DNA from: an uncultured Neomegalonema sp.
GTDB lineage: Bacteria; Pseudomonadota; Alphaproteobacteria; Rhodobacterales; Rhodobacteraceae
NCBI GenBank assembly: GCA_938034615.1
Contig: CALHLW010000035.1
Span: forward strand, 1 to 63,864
Reading direction: 5' to 3'
DNA: 63,864 nt
Shown in pieces: positions 44,090 through 53,400 of this stretch. The position numbers and the translations under genes are program-made. The notes beneath the pieces are model-generated. The model was not told the DNA's origin and did no database searches. It saw nothing but the letters and a program-made list of their open reading frames with translations. Position 1 is the first letter of the stretch, and each line of letters opens with the position of its first letter.

Positions 44090-45104
44090 TGAGTTGCTGA
44101 AAGTCACCGATCTACAGGTCGGCTTTTCTACCGAAGGCGGGCTGGCGCGCGTTCTCGACCATGTGAATTTCAGCATCGATACCGGAGAGATCGTCGGCCT
44201 CGTCGGTGAATCCGGCTGCGGCAAGACCACCCTCGCCCGGTCGATCCTCGGCGTCCTGCCGAAGAATTCCGCGCGCATCGGATCGGGCGAAATTCGCTTT
44301 CAGGGCCGCAACCTGCTTGCAGAAGATGAGGCCACACTGGCGACGGAGGTGCGAGGACGACAGATTACCTTCGTCCCGCAAGACCCGTTCTCCTCGTTCA
44401 ACCCTGTCTTCACCATCGGCGCGCAGATCGAGGAGCTGATGAAATGGAAATCCCCCGCCATCGAGGCCGGAGCGCGCGTCGGTCGCTACAGCCGAACCCG
44501 GCGCAAGGAAGACCGCGAGCGGGTGATGGAACTGCTCCGTACCGTTCAGCTTCCCGATCCGGCGGCGATCCTCGCGAAGTATCCCCATGAGGTTTCGGGC
44601 GGACAGCGCCAGCGCCTCATGATCGCCATGGCACTGCTGCCAGAACCCCGCCTCATCATAGCGGACGAACCGACCACGGCCCTCGACGTCACCATTCAGG
44701 CGCAGATCCTCAAGCTGTTGCGGCGTTTGGCGACAGACTTGGGCGTCTCCGTCTTGTTCACCACCCATGATCTCGGCACGGCCTATGAAATCTGCGACCG
44801 GATCACGGTGATGTATGCGGGGCAGGAGGTCGAGAGCGCCCCGTCGGACGAGTTCTTCGCCGCCCCCGCCCATCCCTATACCGTGCGCCTTCTGCAATCG
44901 CTGCCAAGCCGGGACCGGGGGATCACCGGGATTCCGGGATCGATCCCCGGCCTGATCGCCCCGCCACCCGGATGCCGGTTCCATCCACGCTGCGACCTCG
45001 CAACCGCGGAGTGTTCGGCCACCCGACCCGGTATCACAGAGGTCGGCGCGAACCATCTCGTGCGCTGCTATCACCCCGAAACGACGACGGAGGCGGCACC
45101 ATGA
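44082..45104 (+). CDS. ABC transporter ATP-binding protein, DppD type
   Basis: A 340-residue oligopeptide-type ATPase. Walker A is GESGCGKTT, the signature VSGGQRQRL and Walker B LIIADEPTTALD; the C-terminal OppD/DppD domain carries CRFHPRCDLATAECSA, a Cys motif typical of the family and often an iron-sulfur site. It energises the two permeases jointly with the following DppF-type protein. The start ATG 44082 overlaps the permease end. Confidence 0.9.
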   Translation: MGDELLKVTDLQVGFSTEGGLARVLDHVNFSIDTGEIVGLVGESGCGKTTLARSILGVLPKNSARIGSGEIRFQGRNLLAEDEATLATEVRGRQITFVPQDPFSSFNPVFTIGAQIEELMKWKSPAIEAGARVGRYSRTRRKEDRERVMELLRTVQLPDPAAILAKYPHEVSGGQRQRLMIAMALLPEPRLIIADEPTTALDVTIQAQILKLLRRLATDLGVSVLFTTHDLGTAYEICDRITVMYAGQEVESAPSDEFFAAPAHPYTVRLLQSLPSRDRGITGIPGSIPGLIAPPPGCRFHPRCDLATAECSATRPGITEVGANHLVRCYHPETTTEAAP

Positions 45105-46072
45105 CCGATCTCCTGCGGCTCGAAGGGCTGAAGAAATACTTCCCGATCCTCAACGCCTGGAAACGGCGAACCGGATGGCTGCGCGCGCTCGATGACGTCA
45201 GCCTGACGGTCGAACGCGGCGAAATCCTCGGCGTCGTCGGCGAGTCGGGCTGCGGGAAATCCACCCTCGGCAAGACGGTCATGGGCATCCACCCCCCCAC
45301 GGGGGGCCGGATCATCTTCGAGGGCAACGACATCACCGACCTGAAACCGCACGAGTCGCGGGAATTGCGGCGTGATCTGCAATATACCTATCAGGATCCC
45401 GGTGCCTCGCTCGATCCGCGCTGGAAGATCGGGCGGTCGCTGGACGAACCGCTGGTCATCCATACCGACCTGAACCGCGCCGCCCGCAAGGAGCGGGTGC
45501 GCGAAATCCTCGCCGCCGTGGGCCTGCCGGAGGGGCATCTCGATCTCTATCCGCACGAGATTTCCGGCGGACAACAGCGCCGTGTCGGGCTGGCGCGTAT
45601 CCTGACCCTGCAACCGTCTCTTGTGGTGCTGGACGAGCCGACATCGGGGCTGGATGTTTCGGTTCAGGCGACGATCCTGAACCTGTTTCTCGATCTACAG
45701 AAACAGTTCGACCTGACCTATGTGTTCATCAGCCATGATCTTTCCGTGGTTCGCATGATCTGCGACCGCGTGGCGGTAATGTATCTGGGCAAGGTTGTCG
45801 AACTGGGCGAGACCGAAGCGGTATTCTCATCGCCGCGCCACCCCTATACCCGCTCGCTTCTGTCGGCGATTCCGATGATCGGCGAGCGGCGGATCACCGA
45901 GGATTTCTGGCTGGAGGGCGAGCCGCCCGACCCCGGCAACTTGCCCTCCGGATGCCGCTTCCGCACCCGCTGTCCGCTGGCAGAGGCCCAATGCGCCGAG
46001 GTGTCGCCGCCGTTGGTCGATCATGGCTCCGGCCACGCGGATGCGTGCCTGTTATCCGAGCGAGCGGGTTGA
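45101..46072 (+). CDS. ABC transporter ATP-binding protein, DppF type
   Basis: A 323-residue partner ATPase: Walker A GESGCGKST, Walker B SLVVLDEPTSGLD, Cys motif CRFRTRCPLAEAQCAE. The signature is altered to ISGGQQRRVGLA, a common DppF variant. The start overlaps the DppD-type stop by ATGA, completing a five-gene importer. Confidence 0.9.
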   Translation: MTDLLRLEGLKKYFPILNAWKRRTGWLRALDDVSLTVERGEILGVVGESGCGKSTLGKTVMGIHPPTGGRIIFEGNDITDLKPHESRELRRDLQYTYQDPGASLDPRWKIGRSLDEPLVIHTDLNRAARKERVREILAAVGLPEGHLDLYPHEISGGQQRRVGLARILTLQPSLVVLDEPTSGLDVSVQATILNLFLDLQKQFDLTYVFISHDLSVVRMICDRVAVMYLGKVVELGETEAVFSSPRHPYTRSLLSAIPMIGERRITEDFWLEGEPPDPGNLPSGCRFRTRCPLAEAQCAEVSPPLVDHGSGHADACLLSERAG

Positions 46073-46073
46073 G

Positions 46074-46799
46074 ATGGCCGTCCTCGTCACCGGCGCGGCC
46101 TCCGGTATCGGGCACTGTCTGGTGCAATCGTTCCTGGGCGACGGACGGGCGGTGGTCGGCATCGACCGGGATGCGATGGAGGCAGCGCCGGGGTTCCATC
46201 CGATCCGGGCCGATCTGACGGACCCCGATGATCTCGCGCAGGCCGTCGAGCGGGCCGTCGCCGCCCTGCCCTCCCTCGATGCGCTGGTGAATTGTGCGGG
46301 CATCTATCCCGTCACGCCGATGCTCGACCTTGCCGCCAACGAATGGGATGCCGTCCTCGACCTCAACCTGCGCGCCCCGTTCCTGCTGACACAAGCACTC
46401 GCGCGACACTGGATTGCGGCGAAGACGGAAGGCGCGGTCGTCAACGTCGCCTCGACCGCCGCCACCCTCGCGCGGCCCGGTACGGCCCATTATGCCGCCT
46501 CGAAAGCCGGATTGCTCCAGATGACGAAGGTCATGGCCCTCGAACTCGCGCCGCATGGTATCCGCGTCAATGCCATTGCCCCCGGACTGATCGCGACCGA
46601 ACGAGTGATGGCCCACGCAAAGGGAGACGGCGCGGCGGAACATCACGCCAAGCTCTCCCGCATTCCCGCGAGCCGAGAGGGATCGTCCGAAGAAGTCTGC
46701 GATGCAATACGGTGGCTGCTCTCGCCAGCCGCCGCCTATTGCGTCGGTTCCGTCCTCACTCTCGACGGCGGCTATACCTTGGGTATCCCGAGTTATTGA
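46074..46799 (+). CDS. Short-chain dehydrogenase/reductase (SDR), third
   Basis: A 241-residue SDR: AVLVTGAASGIGHCLVQSFL, VNCAGIYPV (NCAG variant of NNAG), active Ser in VVNVASTAATLAR and YAASKAGLLQMTKVMA, ending YCVGSVLTLDGGY. It starts one base after the ATPase gene stop and lies directly before the Rieske oxygenase, so it belongs to the same transcript. It may oxidise the oxygenase product. Confidence 0.88.
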   Translation: MAVLVTGAASGIGHCLVQSFLGDGRAVVGIDRDAMEAAPGFHPIRADLTDPDDLAQAVERAVAALPSLDALVNCAGIYPVTPMLDLAANEWDAVLDLNLRAPFLLTQALARHWIAAKTEGAVVNVASTAATLARPGTAHYAASKAGLLQMTKVMALELAPHGIRVNAIAPGLIATERVMAHAKGDGAAEHHAKLSRIPASREGSSEEVCDAIRWLLSPAAAYCVGSVLTLDGGYTLGIPSY

Positions 46800-46828
46800 C
46801 CGACCAACGCTCAGGAGAAGTCCGCATC

Positions 46829-47857
46829 ATGGAGCAGTTCTTCAATCTCGACCCGTCCCTTTACGTGCACCCGGATGTCCTTGATGCGGAGCGGCGCAGA
46901 ATTTTCTGGCGAAGTTGGCAGCTTCTCGGGCCAGCTTCTGACGTAACCGAACCGGGCCGTTACGTCGCGGCGGATGTTGCCGGTCTCGGCGTCATCGCCA
47001 TACGCGGGCGGGACGGGGCCTTGCGCGGGTTCAGGAACGTCTGCCGCCATCGCGGCGCGCGGCTGCTGCCGCAGGGCAAGGGACAATGCGGGCTGATCGT
47101 CTGCCCCTATCACAAATGGTCCTACAGCGACACGGGCGCGCTGGTGCAGGCCCCGTGGTTCGGCAAGGATCCCGCCATCATCCCGGAAGACTGGCCGTTG
47201 GAGGAAATTCATCTCGATACGTGGCGCGGCCTGCTCTTCGCGGCGGTCGATCCGGTGGAATCGCTGCTCGACCAGCTCGGCGATACGGTGGCGGAACTGG
47301 CGGGCGAACCGCTGGAGAGCTACACGGCGGCGGGCACGGCGAAAGTCGAGTTCGACGCCAACTGGAAAATCTACACGGACAATTTCGTCGAAGGATACCA
47401 CATCCCCGGTACGCACCCCTCCTTCTACGCCGCCATCGATTTCGAGGCTTTCTCAACCACGGCGCATGACGGACTGGTGCGGATGACCGCGCCGCCGAAG
47501 GACGACCTGTTCTATCGCGGCAAGTGGCTGTGGATGTGGCCGAACTGGACGCTCTCGCTGTTCGACGGCGGCATGAACACCTCACGCATCAATCCGCTCG
47601 GCGTGGACCGCACGGAACAACGCTATGATTTCTACTTCGCAGACACGTCACCGGAAACCGAAGCAGCACGCAAGAAGACCATCGAGAGCAATCTCGCCGT
47701 CGTGCGTGAAGATATCGACATCTGCGCCGATACCCACCGGAACTACGCCGCCGGTTCCTACACCCCCGGCCCCCTCTCCGCCCGCCACGAACTCGGTGTG
47801 CATTACTTTCAGGAACGGGTGCGGGTGGCGCTCGATGACGGCAGCGCGCCGGTTTGA
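46829..47857 (+). CDS. Rieske non-heme iron oxygenase, alpha subunit
   Basis: A 342-residue oxygenase. The Rieske [2Fe-2S] ligands are Cys72, His74, Cys92 and His95 (CRHRGARLL...CPYHKWSY). The mononuclear iron site is NFVEGYHIPGTH with His191 and His196; the third ligand is presumably an Asp near 290 (REDIDICAD). The alpha-only architecture resembles quaternary-amine demethylases (GbcA, stachydrine demethylase, carnitine oxygenase). No reductase or ferredoxin gene is beside it, so electrons must come from elsewhere. AGGAG precedes ATG 46829. It is the last gene of the rightward operon. Confidence 0.88.
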   Translation: MEQFFNLDPSLYVHPDVLDAERRRIFWRSWQLLGPASDVTEPGRYVAADVAGLGVIAIRGRDGALRGFRNVCRHRGARLLPQGKGQCGLIVCPYHKWSYSDTGALVQAPWFGKDPAIIPEDWPLEEIHLDTWRGLLFAAVDPVESLLDQLGDTVAELAGEPLESYTAAGTAKVEFDANWKIYTDNFVEGYHIPGTHPSFYAAIDFEAFSTTAHDGLVRMTAPPKDDLFYRGKWLWMWPNWTLSLFDGGMNTSRINPLGVDRTEQRYDFYFADTSPETEAARKKTIESNLAVVREDIDICADTHRNYAAGSYTPGPLSARHELGVHYFQERVRVALDDGSAPV

Positions 47858-48000
47858 TCCGGATTTGCAGTTTCGTTGTGCATTGTACACGTCCGCTATG
47901 AGCGTAGTGTTGCTACTGGCTGGGAAGAGAAAACCTGTCGAAACTCAAGCGGTTTTGTTGGGGGTTTTTGGCGCGCTGGAAAGCGACCTCGGAGAGAACC

Positions 48001-48165
48001 ATGACCCCGGACGGATACATCGCTCACCCGCTTGACAAAGCCGCAATCAGAGAACCGTTTATGATAGCTCTTAACGACAAGCTGACGTCGCTCCTAGCAC
48101 ATGCGAAAGGTCTGCTGACCCTTCGGGAGTGGAAATTCAGACCGGGATACCATCCCGAAACCTGA
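48001..48165 (+). CDS. Possible small protein
   Basis: A 54-codon frame starting MTPDGYIAHPLDKAAIREPF with GGAGAGAACC just upstream of the ATG. It is the only coding candidate in the 326-base gap between the Rieske gene and the convergent deacetylase gene. I do not recognise it; it could be a remnant of a longer gene. The rest of the gap shows nothing I can name. Confidence 0.3.
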   Translation: MTPDGYIAHPLDKAAIREPFMIALNDKLTSLLAHAKGLLTLREWKFRPGYHPET

Positions 48166-48183
48166 ACCACCGACCCGCCCCCT

Positions 48184-49104
48184 TCACATCCCTGCCTGCT
48201 CCCGGCAATGGCGCGCGACATCGGCATGGGTGCCGAACCAGACGCCCGCATGGCCCTGCATGTACTGGATCAGTTCCTCCAGCACCTGAAGGCGGGAGCG
48301 GTGGCCGATGAAATGCGGGTGCATGGTCAGCAGGAAGAGGCCCCCATCCTCATAGGCCCCGTCGAATTCGCGCATGAAGATTTCCAGCACCCCGGAGGGT
48401 GGCGTATAGGGCCGCGCGCCGCCGAACCGGTCCATCGCCCAATAGGGCGCGTCGTCGCGTATCCACTCGACGGGCAGTTCGACCACCCCGGTCGGTTCGC
48501 CGTTTTCGAGGATTTCGTAGGGGTCATCATCCGCCATCAGCGAGCTGTCATAGATCAGGCCCATCTCGCGGGTGATCGAGAGCGTGTGCTGACTGAAATC
48601 CCAGCTTGGCGTGCGGATGCCGACCGGGCGCTGGCCGCTGATCTCTTCCAGCTTGTCGGCAGCACGCATCTGTAGGTCGCGCTCGTCGTCGGGCGGCAGG
48701 GTGCTGTTGAGTTCGTGTATCCAGCTATGGATGCCGATTTCATGGCCCTCTGCCACGACGCGGCGTTGTTCGTCCGGGTGAAGCATGGCGACGACGGCGG
48801 GGACGAAGAACGTGGCCTTCGCATCGTATTTACCGAGCAGGGCGAGGATGCGCGGAACACCGACACGCGAGCCGAATTCGCCCTGACTGAGCTTGCCGGG
48901 GGAGGATTGGCCCCAGCGCAGGGTCTGGGTCTCATGGTCGGAATCGAAGGAAAGCGCCACAGCGCAACGCGCGCCGCCCGGCCACGCATCGGGCTTGAGC
49001 GACCGCCCTGCTCGAACCCTTTCGACGATGGGTCGCCATTTCTCCTCAGGCCACTTCCAGCTATCGGCCTGTTCCGGCATTCCGCCGTCCCCCGGTTTCG
49101 CCAT
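48184..49104 (-). CDS. Polysaccharide-deacetylase-family amidohydrolase (PuuE / cyclic-imidase-like)
   Basis: A 306-residue NodB-fold enzyme. The first metal motif is ALSFDSDHET; the zinc His pair is GIHSWIHE; later motifs are VGIRTPSWDFSQ and LTMHPHFIGHRSRL. This pattern matches the PuuE allantoinase / cyclic-imide hydrolase / HpPgdA branch rather than chitin deacetylases. The start is ATG 49104, preceded by GGAGG with a 5-base spacer; in-frame codons upstream are unlikely. Beside HyuAB and Rieske genes, hydrolysis of a cyclic imide or ureide is plausible. Divergent from the MFS gene. Confidence 0.8.
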   Translation of the reverse strand: MAKPGDGGMPEQADSWKWPEEKWRPIVERVRAGRSLKPDAWPGGARCAVALSFDSDHETQTLRWGQSSPGKLSQGEFGSRVGVPRILALLGKYDAKATFFVPAVVAMLHPDEQRRVVAEGHEIGIHSWIHELNSTLPPDDERDLQMRAADKLEEISGQRPVGIRTPSWDFSQHTLSITREMGLIYDSSLMADDDPYEILENGEPTGVVELPVEWIRDDAPYWAMDRFGGARPYTPPSGVLEIFMREFDGAYEDGGLFLLTMHPHFIGHRSRLQVLEELIQYMQGHAGVWFGTHADVARHCREQAGM

Positions 49105-49200
49105 GTCGTCCTCCATCGAAATGCAGATGGGCAAGGGTATCATCGACTGCGAACGCGGGAAAGTATCGCCGGATGCAAGGTTTCACTCTAGCATTGCGCC

Positions 49201-50409
49201 ATGCGTTCGGCTCTCCTTCCCTTGGGCATCGCCATGGCCCCGCAGACGGCCCTGTCTGTCGTGCAGACCGGTATTCCCGTCCTTGCCCCTGCCATCGTCC
49301 TCTCGATGGGGATGCAACCGGAGGCGGTCGGCTTGATCGGCGGATTGATGGGTTTCGGAGCCGTCTGGTTCTTTGCCGCGAACCGGGTCATTACCCCGGT
49401 ATTGGGGCCTTTACGGGCGCTGTGGATTGCCTGCGCACTCGCAGGAGTCGGCGTGGCGATGATCCTGACGGGTCTGATGGCCTTCGTGTTTATCGGCGTG
49501 ATCGCCGTGGGATTCGCCTATGCGATCAGTGCCCCGGCGGGCAGCCAGATTCTCTCACAGCATACGCCAAAGGCCTTGTGGGGAACGATCTTCTCGATCC
49601 GGCAATCCGGCGTCCCCATCGGCGGGGCCTTCGCGGGGCTGGTAGGGGCCGGATTGGCCGAAGCCCATGGCTGGCGCGTCGGCATGGTCGCGCTGGTGGT
49701 CGTCCCTGTGATCTGCGGTGTGCTGCTGCTCCTCGCCCCCGAACGATTCAGAGGCGGCACGAACGGCGAGGCGTTCCGCGCGAAACCGATCTTCGATCCC
49801 CGCAATGCCCGCCGCCCCTTCCGGACATTGCGGGAGTTCCCGGCGCTGCGCCCGGTCACGATTGCCAGCCTGGGCTTTGCCATCGGGCAGGGCACGTTCT
49901 TCTCGTTCCTGACCACCTTTCTGACCGATTCAATCGGGTTAAGTCTGGCACTGGCCGGATTGCTCTACTCCATCGCTCAGGTCGCCAGCTTCGCCGGACG
50001 GATCGCAGCAGGGGTCGTCGCGGATGCCATCGGATCGACGCGCCTCATGCTGATGGCCATGGCCGTGGCGTCATCGCTCGCCCTCGTTATGATCGCATGG
50101 ATCGACCCCGGCTGGCCGAAAGGATGGCTCTATCTCTGCGCCGTCATCGCGGGCATCTCGACGGCGACCTGGAACGGGCTTTTCCTTGCGGAGATCGCGA
50201 AACTCGTCCCGGCAGAGCGCGTCTCGGAAGCGACCGCGAGTTCGACCTTCTTCACCTTCGTCGCCTATATGCTCGCTCCGCCCCTGTTCGGAGCACTCGT
50301 CTGGGTCGGAGGATACGGCCTCGCGTATCACATCATGGCCGGTCTGGTTCTCACCGCCGGGCTCGCCTTGTTCACGGTCCCCACAGATCGCAAGCAAATC
50401 AAACGCTAA
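49201..50409 (+). CDS. MFS transporter
   Basis: A 402-residue major-facilitator protein with 12 predicted helices. Landmarks are the loop after helix 2 (LIGGLMGFGAVWFFAANRVI), helix 4-5 region SAPAGSQILSQHTPKALWGT with GVPIGGAFAGLVGAG, and the second-half equivalents SFAGRIAAGVVADAIGSTRL and WNGLFLAEIAKLVPAERVSE. It is divergent from the PuuE-like gene by about 96 bases and may import or export a related compound. The substrate is unknown. Confidence 0.87.
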   Translation: MRSALLPLGIAMAPQTALSVVQTGIPVLAPAIVLSMGMQPEAVGLIGGLMGFGAVWFFAANRVITPVLGPLRALWIACALAGVGVAMILTGLMAFVFIGVIAVGFAYAISAPAGSQILSQHTPKALWGTIFSIRQSGVPIGGAFAGLVGAGLAEAHGWRVGMVALVVVPVICGVLLLLAPERFRGGTNGEAFRAKPIFDPRNARRPFRTLREFPALRPVTIASLGFAIGQGTFFSFLTTFLTDSIGLSLALAGLLYSIAQVASFAGRIAAGVVADAIGSTRLMLMAMAVASSLALVMIAWIDPGWPKGWLYLCAVIAGISTATWNGLFLAEIAKLVPAERVSEATASSTFFTFVAYMLAPPLFGALVWVGGYGLAYHIMAGLVLTAGLALFTVPTDRKQIKR

Positions 50410-50420
50410 GGTTAGCCGCC

Positions 50421-53400
50421 CTATTCCTTCTCTGATGCATCGGCATCGCGAATGTGGGATGTGGCATCAATGAGATAGCCGGAAACAGTGCGGAGCAAGC
50501 TGACAGCAATCTGGGGGTCGTTCTCGATCACTTCCATCAGTTCCCGCGCCCCGATCCGCAGGCCGGTGACATCCTCGCGCACCACCAGGTTGAGCGGGCG
50601 GCGGTCGCCCCGGATAACCGACAGATCGCCGATCAGGCGCCCCGCCCGCACGAACCGCTGTTCGAATCCAAAGTTTTCGGCCTCCTCCCATGCCAATTCG
50701 GCCACGCCGCCGGTGATGAGATAGGCCGCATCCGCCTCCTCTCCCGTGCGAAAGATATATTCCCCTTCGCCCGTCTCGAACCATTGCGAGGCAAAGGCGA
50801 GCAGGCGCAGCTGCGACCGTGACAGCCCGTCGAACAGCGATACCGCTCCAAAGGCCCGGATCTTGCGGGCCAGATCGGACTGACCGGGCATGGAGCTGTC
50901 CTGTTCGGTGGGGTCTGCACCGCTGTCGATCAGCTTGCCGTCGGCGATCTCCATGACGATGTCGAAATCCTCGGGCCGCTCGACCCTCGGTTCAAGATAG
51001 ATGATGGTGCTATCCGGCAGCAGGCGGCGCACATTACCCCGGATCGCAAGCCGTTGCTTCGGTTCGAAATTGGCAAGGGCGTTTTCGAGGATCAGCACAT
51101 CGGGCCGCCGCATCGCCGCGCGGACGAAGGAAATACGTTCATGCACCCCCGGCCCAAGATTGCTGCCCCCCGCCGGGAGCATCATGTCGCCTATGAGTGC
51201 GGCCACATCGCCCCGCAGCCCCGCCTCTTCCAGAACCATGGCCATCAAATCACGCAGGCGCTCGGCATCGGTTCCGGCATTGAGCGCGATCTTACCGAAG
51301 ACGAGGTTTTCCAACACCGTCAAGCCTTCGATGAAGGTATCGGGATGGATGGGCGTAAAGACGCGCGTGCCCCATACACCCCATCCATCGGCGTGATCGC
51401 GCCGTATCTCAAGAATTGCCTCTTTCAGGTCATCCGAGAAGGCCTCCCCGATCTGCTCGGCGGAAAAGCAGAACGGCAGCGCCGCCAGCAGGCGGCTGTC
51501 GAAATCGCACAGGCCCTCGATCCCACCTGCGGCCCGGCGCTCGTCGATCCGGGCTAACCACTCGAAGACCTCGGTCTCAATGCCCAGACGGCGCAGCAAC
51601 GGATGCTCGCCCCCGACATGCTCGAACGTCACCGCGATTACGGCCAGCAGGTCGGCCCCCAGCTGCAGCGCGTCTTTCCGCAGGCCTGCATCGTCGAGGA
51701 AGGTCTCGAATCCGGGGTCGTTCGCCAGCACATCGGGTTTGAGTTTCTGCTTGGCAACGGCGTAGAGAATGTTGCCGCCGATGGCCTGACCGGGGTTGAA
51801 GCGGTCGACATCGAAAACATGGACGATCCGGTCGAGGCCCGCTGCCTTCATCAGCCTTCGCGCTTCGGGGCGCAGGGCGACGAGTTCCTCGGCCAACCGC
51901 ATGTGGCGGGTGGGATCGAAGGTGGTGGTGATGCATCGTTCGAACAGCGCCCTGTCTGTACCCAGTGTTTCGGCGATCTGCTGCCACCAAGCGATGATGT
52001 CGTCTTCGGTCTCAAACCCGCCCTGCCGCATGTTCAACCATGGCACCCCGACCGGATCAGGGCTGTTGCCGGTGCGTTTGGCTTCCACCAGCGCCGCGCG
52101 AATGGCGGGGTCGGCGGCAGCGCTGTGCGGGCAAGGGGCGGTTCGCAGCGCAAGACGGATGTTATCATCGATCCGGCCCTTGAAGAGGTAAGGCTTGTCT
52201 CCCGCGATGCCGATACGGGCGGCGATAACCCCCTGATGCAGCGTATTGAGATCGTGCTCGCCGATCATCACCCGTCCGCTTGTCGGCAGGATCGAACGGG
52301 ACAGCAATTGGACAATCGCGCGGCGCTCATAGGTATCCGGCGCATGGATCGCGAGCAGCTTCCCCTTCGGGATCGTGAAGGACAGGTCATCGAGGATCGT
52401 CCCGCCATCCGGCTCGCGCACCGTGATGTTCTCGAAAGTGATATCTCCGTCAAGACGAGGGATCGTTTCAGGTCGCCCCTCGACCAGCGCGGCATCGATC
52501 ATCCCGCGAGGAGCAAATTGTTCGATGATCGTGGTGTAGCGCAGGCTCATGTCCTGCGACTGATTGTAATAAGCGAGCAGTTCGCGCCACGGCGCAGAAA
52601 GATCCTTGTAGGCCGACAGCGCCGCGACCAGCGCCCCGATCGTCAGCTCACCATTGATGACGAGCGTGCCGCCGATCAGAAAGAAGAAGAAGGGCGTCAA
52701 CTGGGTTATCAGGTTGTTGACGAACTTCATGAAGTATTTTTTCTGGTATATCCGGTAGCGGATATCGAACAGACGGCCCAATCCTTCGGTAAACTGCGCC
52801 AGAGTATAGGGGCCTGCCCCGTTGACGCGGATATCCTCGACCCCCGCCACCGTCTCGCCGATCCGTTCCGAGAACCGCCGCACCTCCTTGACCCGCTCCT
52901 TGTTGAGCAGGTTGACCTGACGCTGAAGTTTCGGGATCAGCCATCCCTGCAACGGGATCAGCGAGATCGCCGCCAGCCCGAGCCAGAAGCTCTGGACGAA
53001 CAGGAACGCGAGGATCGTGAGCATCTGCCCGCCCTGGAACACCGGCTGGGCAATCGCGTCACCCATGATCCCGCCCAGGGGTTCGGCCTCCGACGTGACG
53101 ATGGAGACCATCTCCCCCTGCGACGTGCGCCGGAAATGCGGCAGCGGAAACCGCAGCACGCGCGAGATAAGCTGATAGCGGAACCGGCGCAGCAACCGTT
53201 CGGCCATGATGCCCTTCATCGTGTTGAGGCGCATCTTGATCAGGCCCCACACGATCACCGTCATCAGGAATGCCCCGCAGAGCACCAACAGATATTCCGT
53301 GCGCGCCAGCTGATAGCCCCATACGGCCACCGTTTCCGTCGTCGCGCTGATCGCATCGTTGATGATGATCTTGGGTAGTTCCAGCGTTGCATAGAGCACC

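Noticed and set aside
44972-45100. Upstream extension of the DppF-type ATPase
   Set aside because: It overlaps the DppD-type C-terminal Cys-motif coding region; ATG 45101 with the ATGA overlap is the standard start.
51603-53378. 591-codon frame antisense to the ABC-like gene
   Set aside because: Considered because the ABC-like protein is degenerate, but the antisense product is low-complexity Arg/Asp/Gln and has no start signal, while the ABC strand keeps exporter and cNMP-domain homology.
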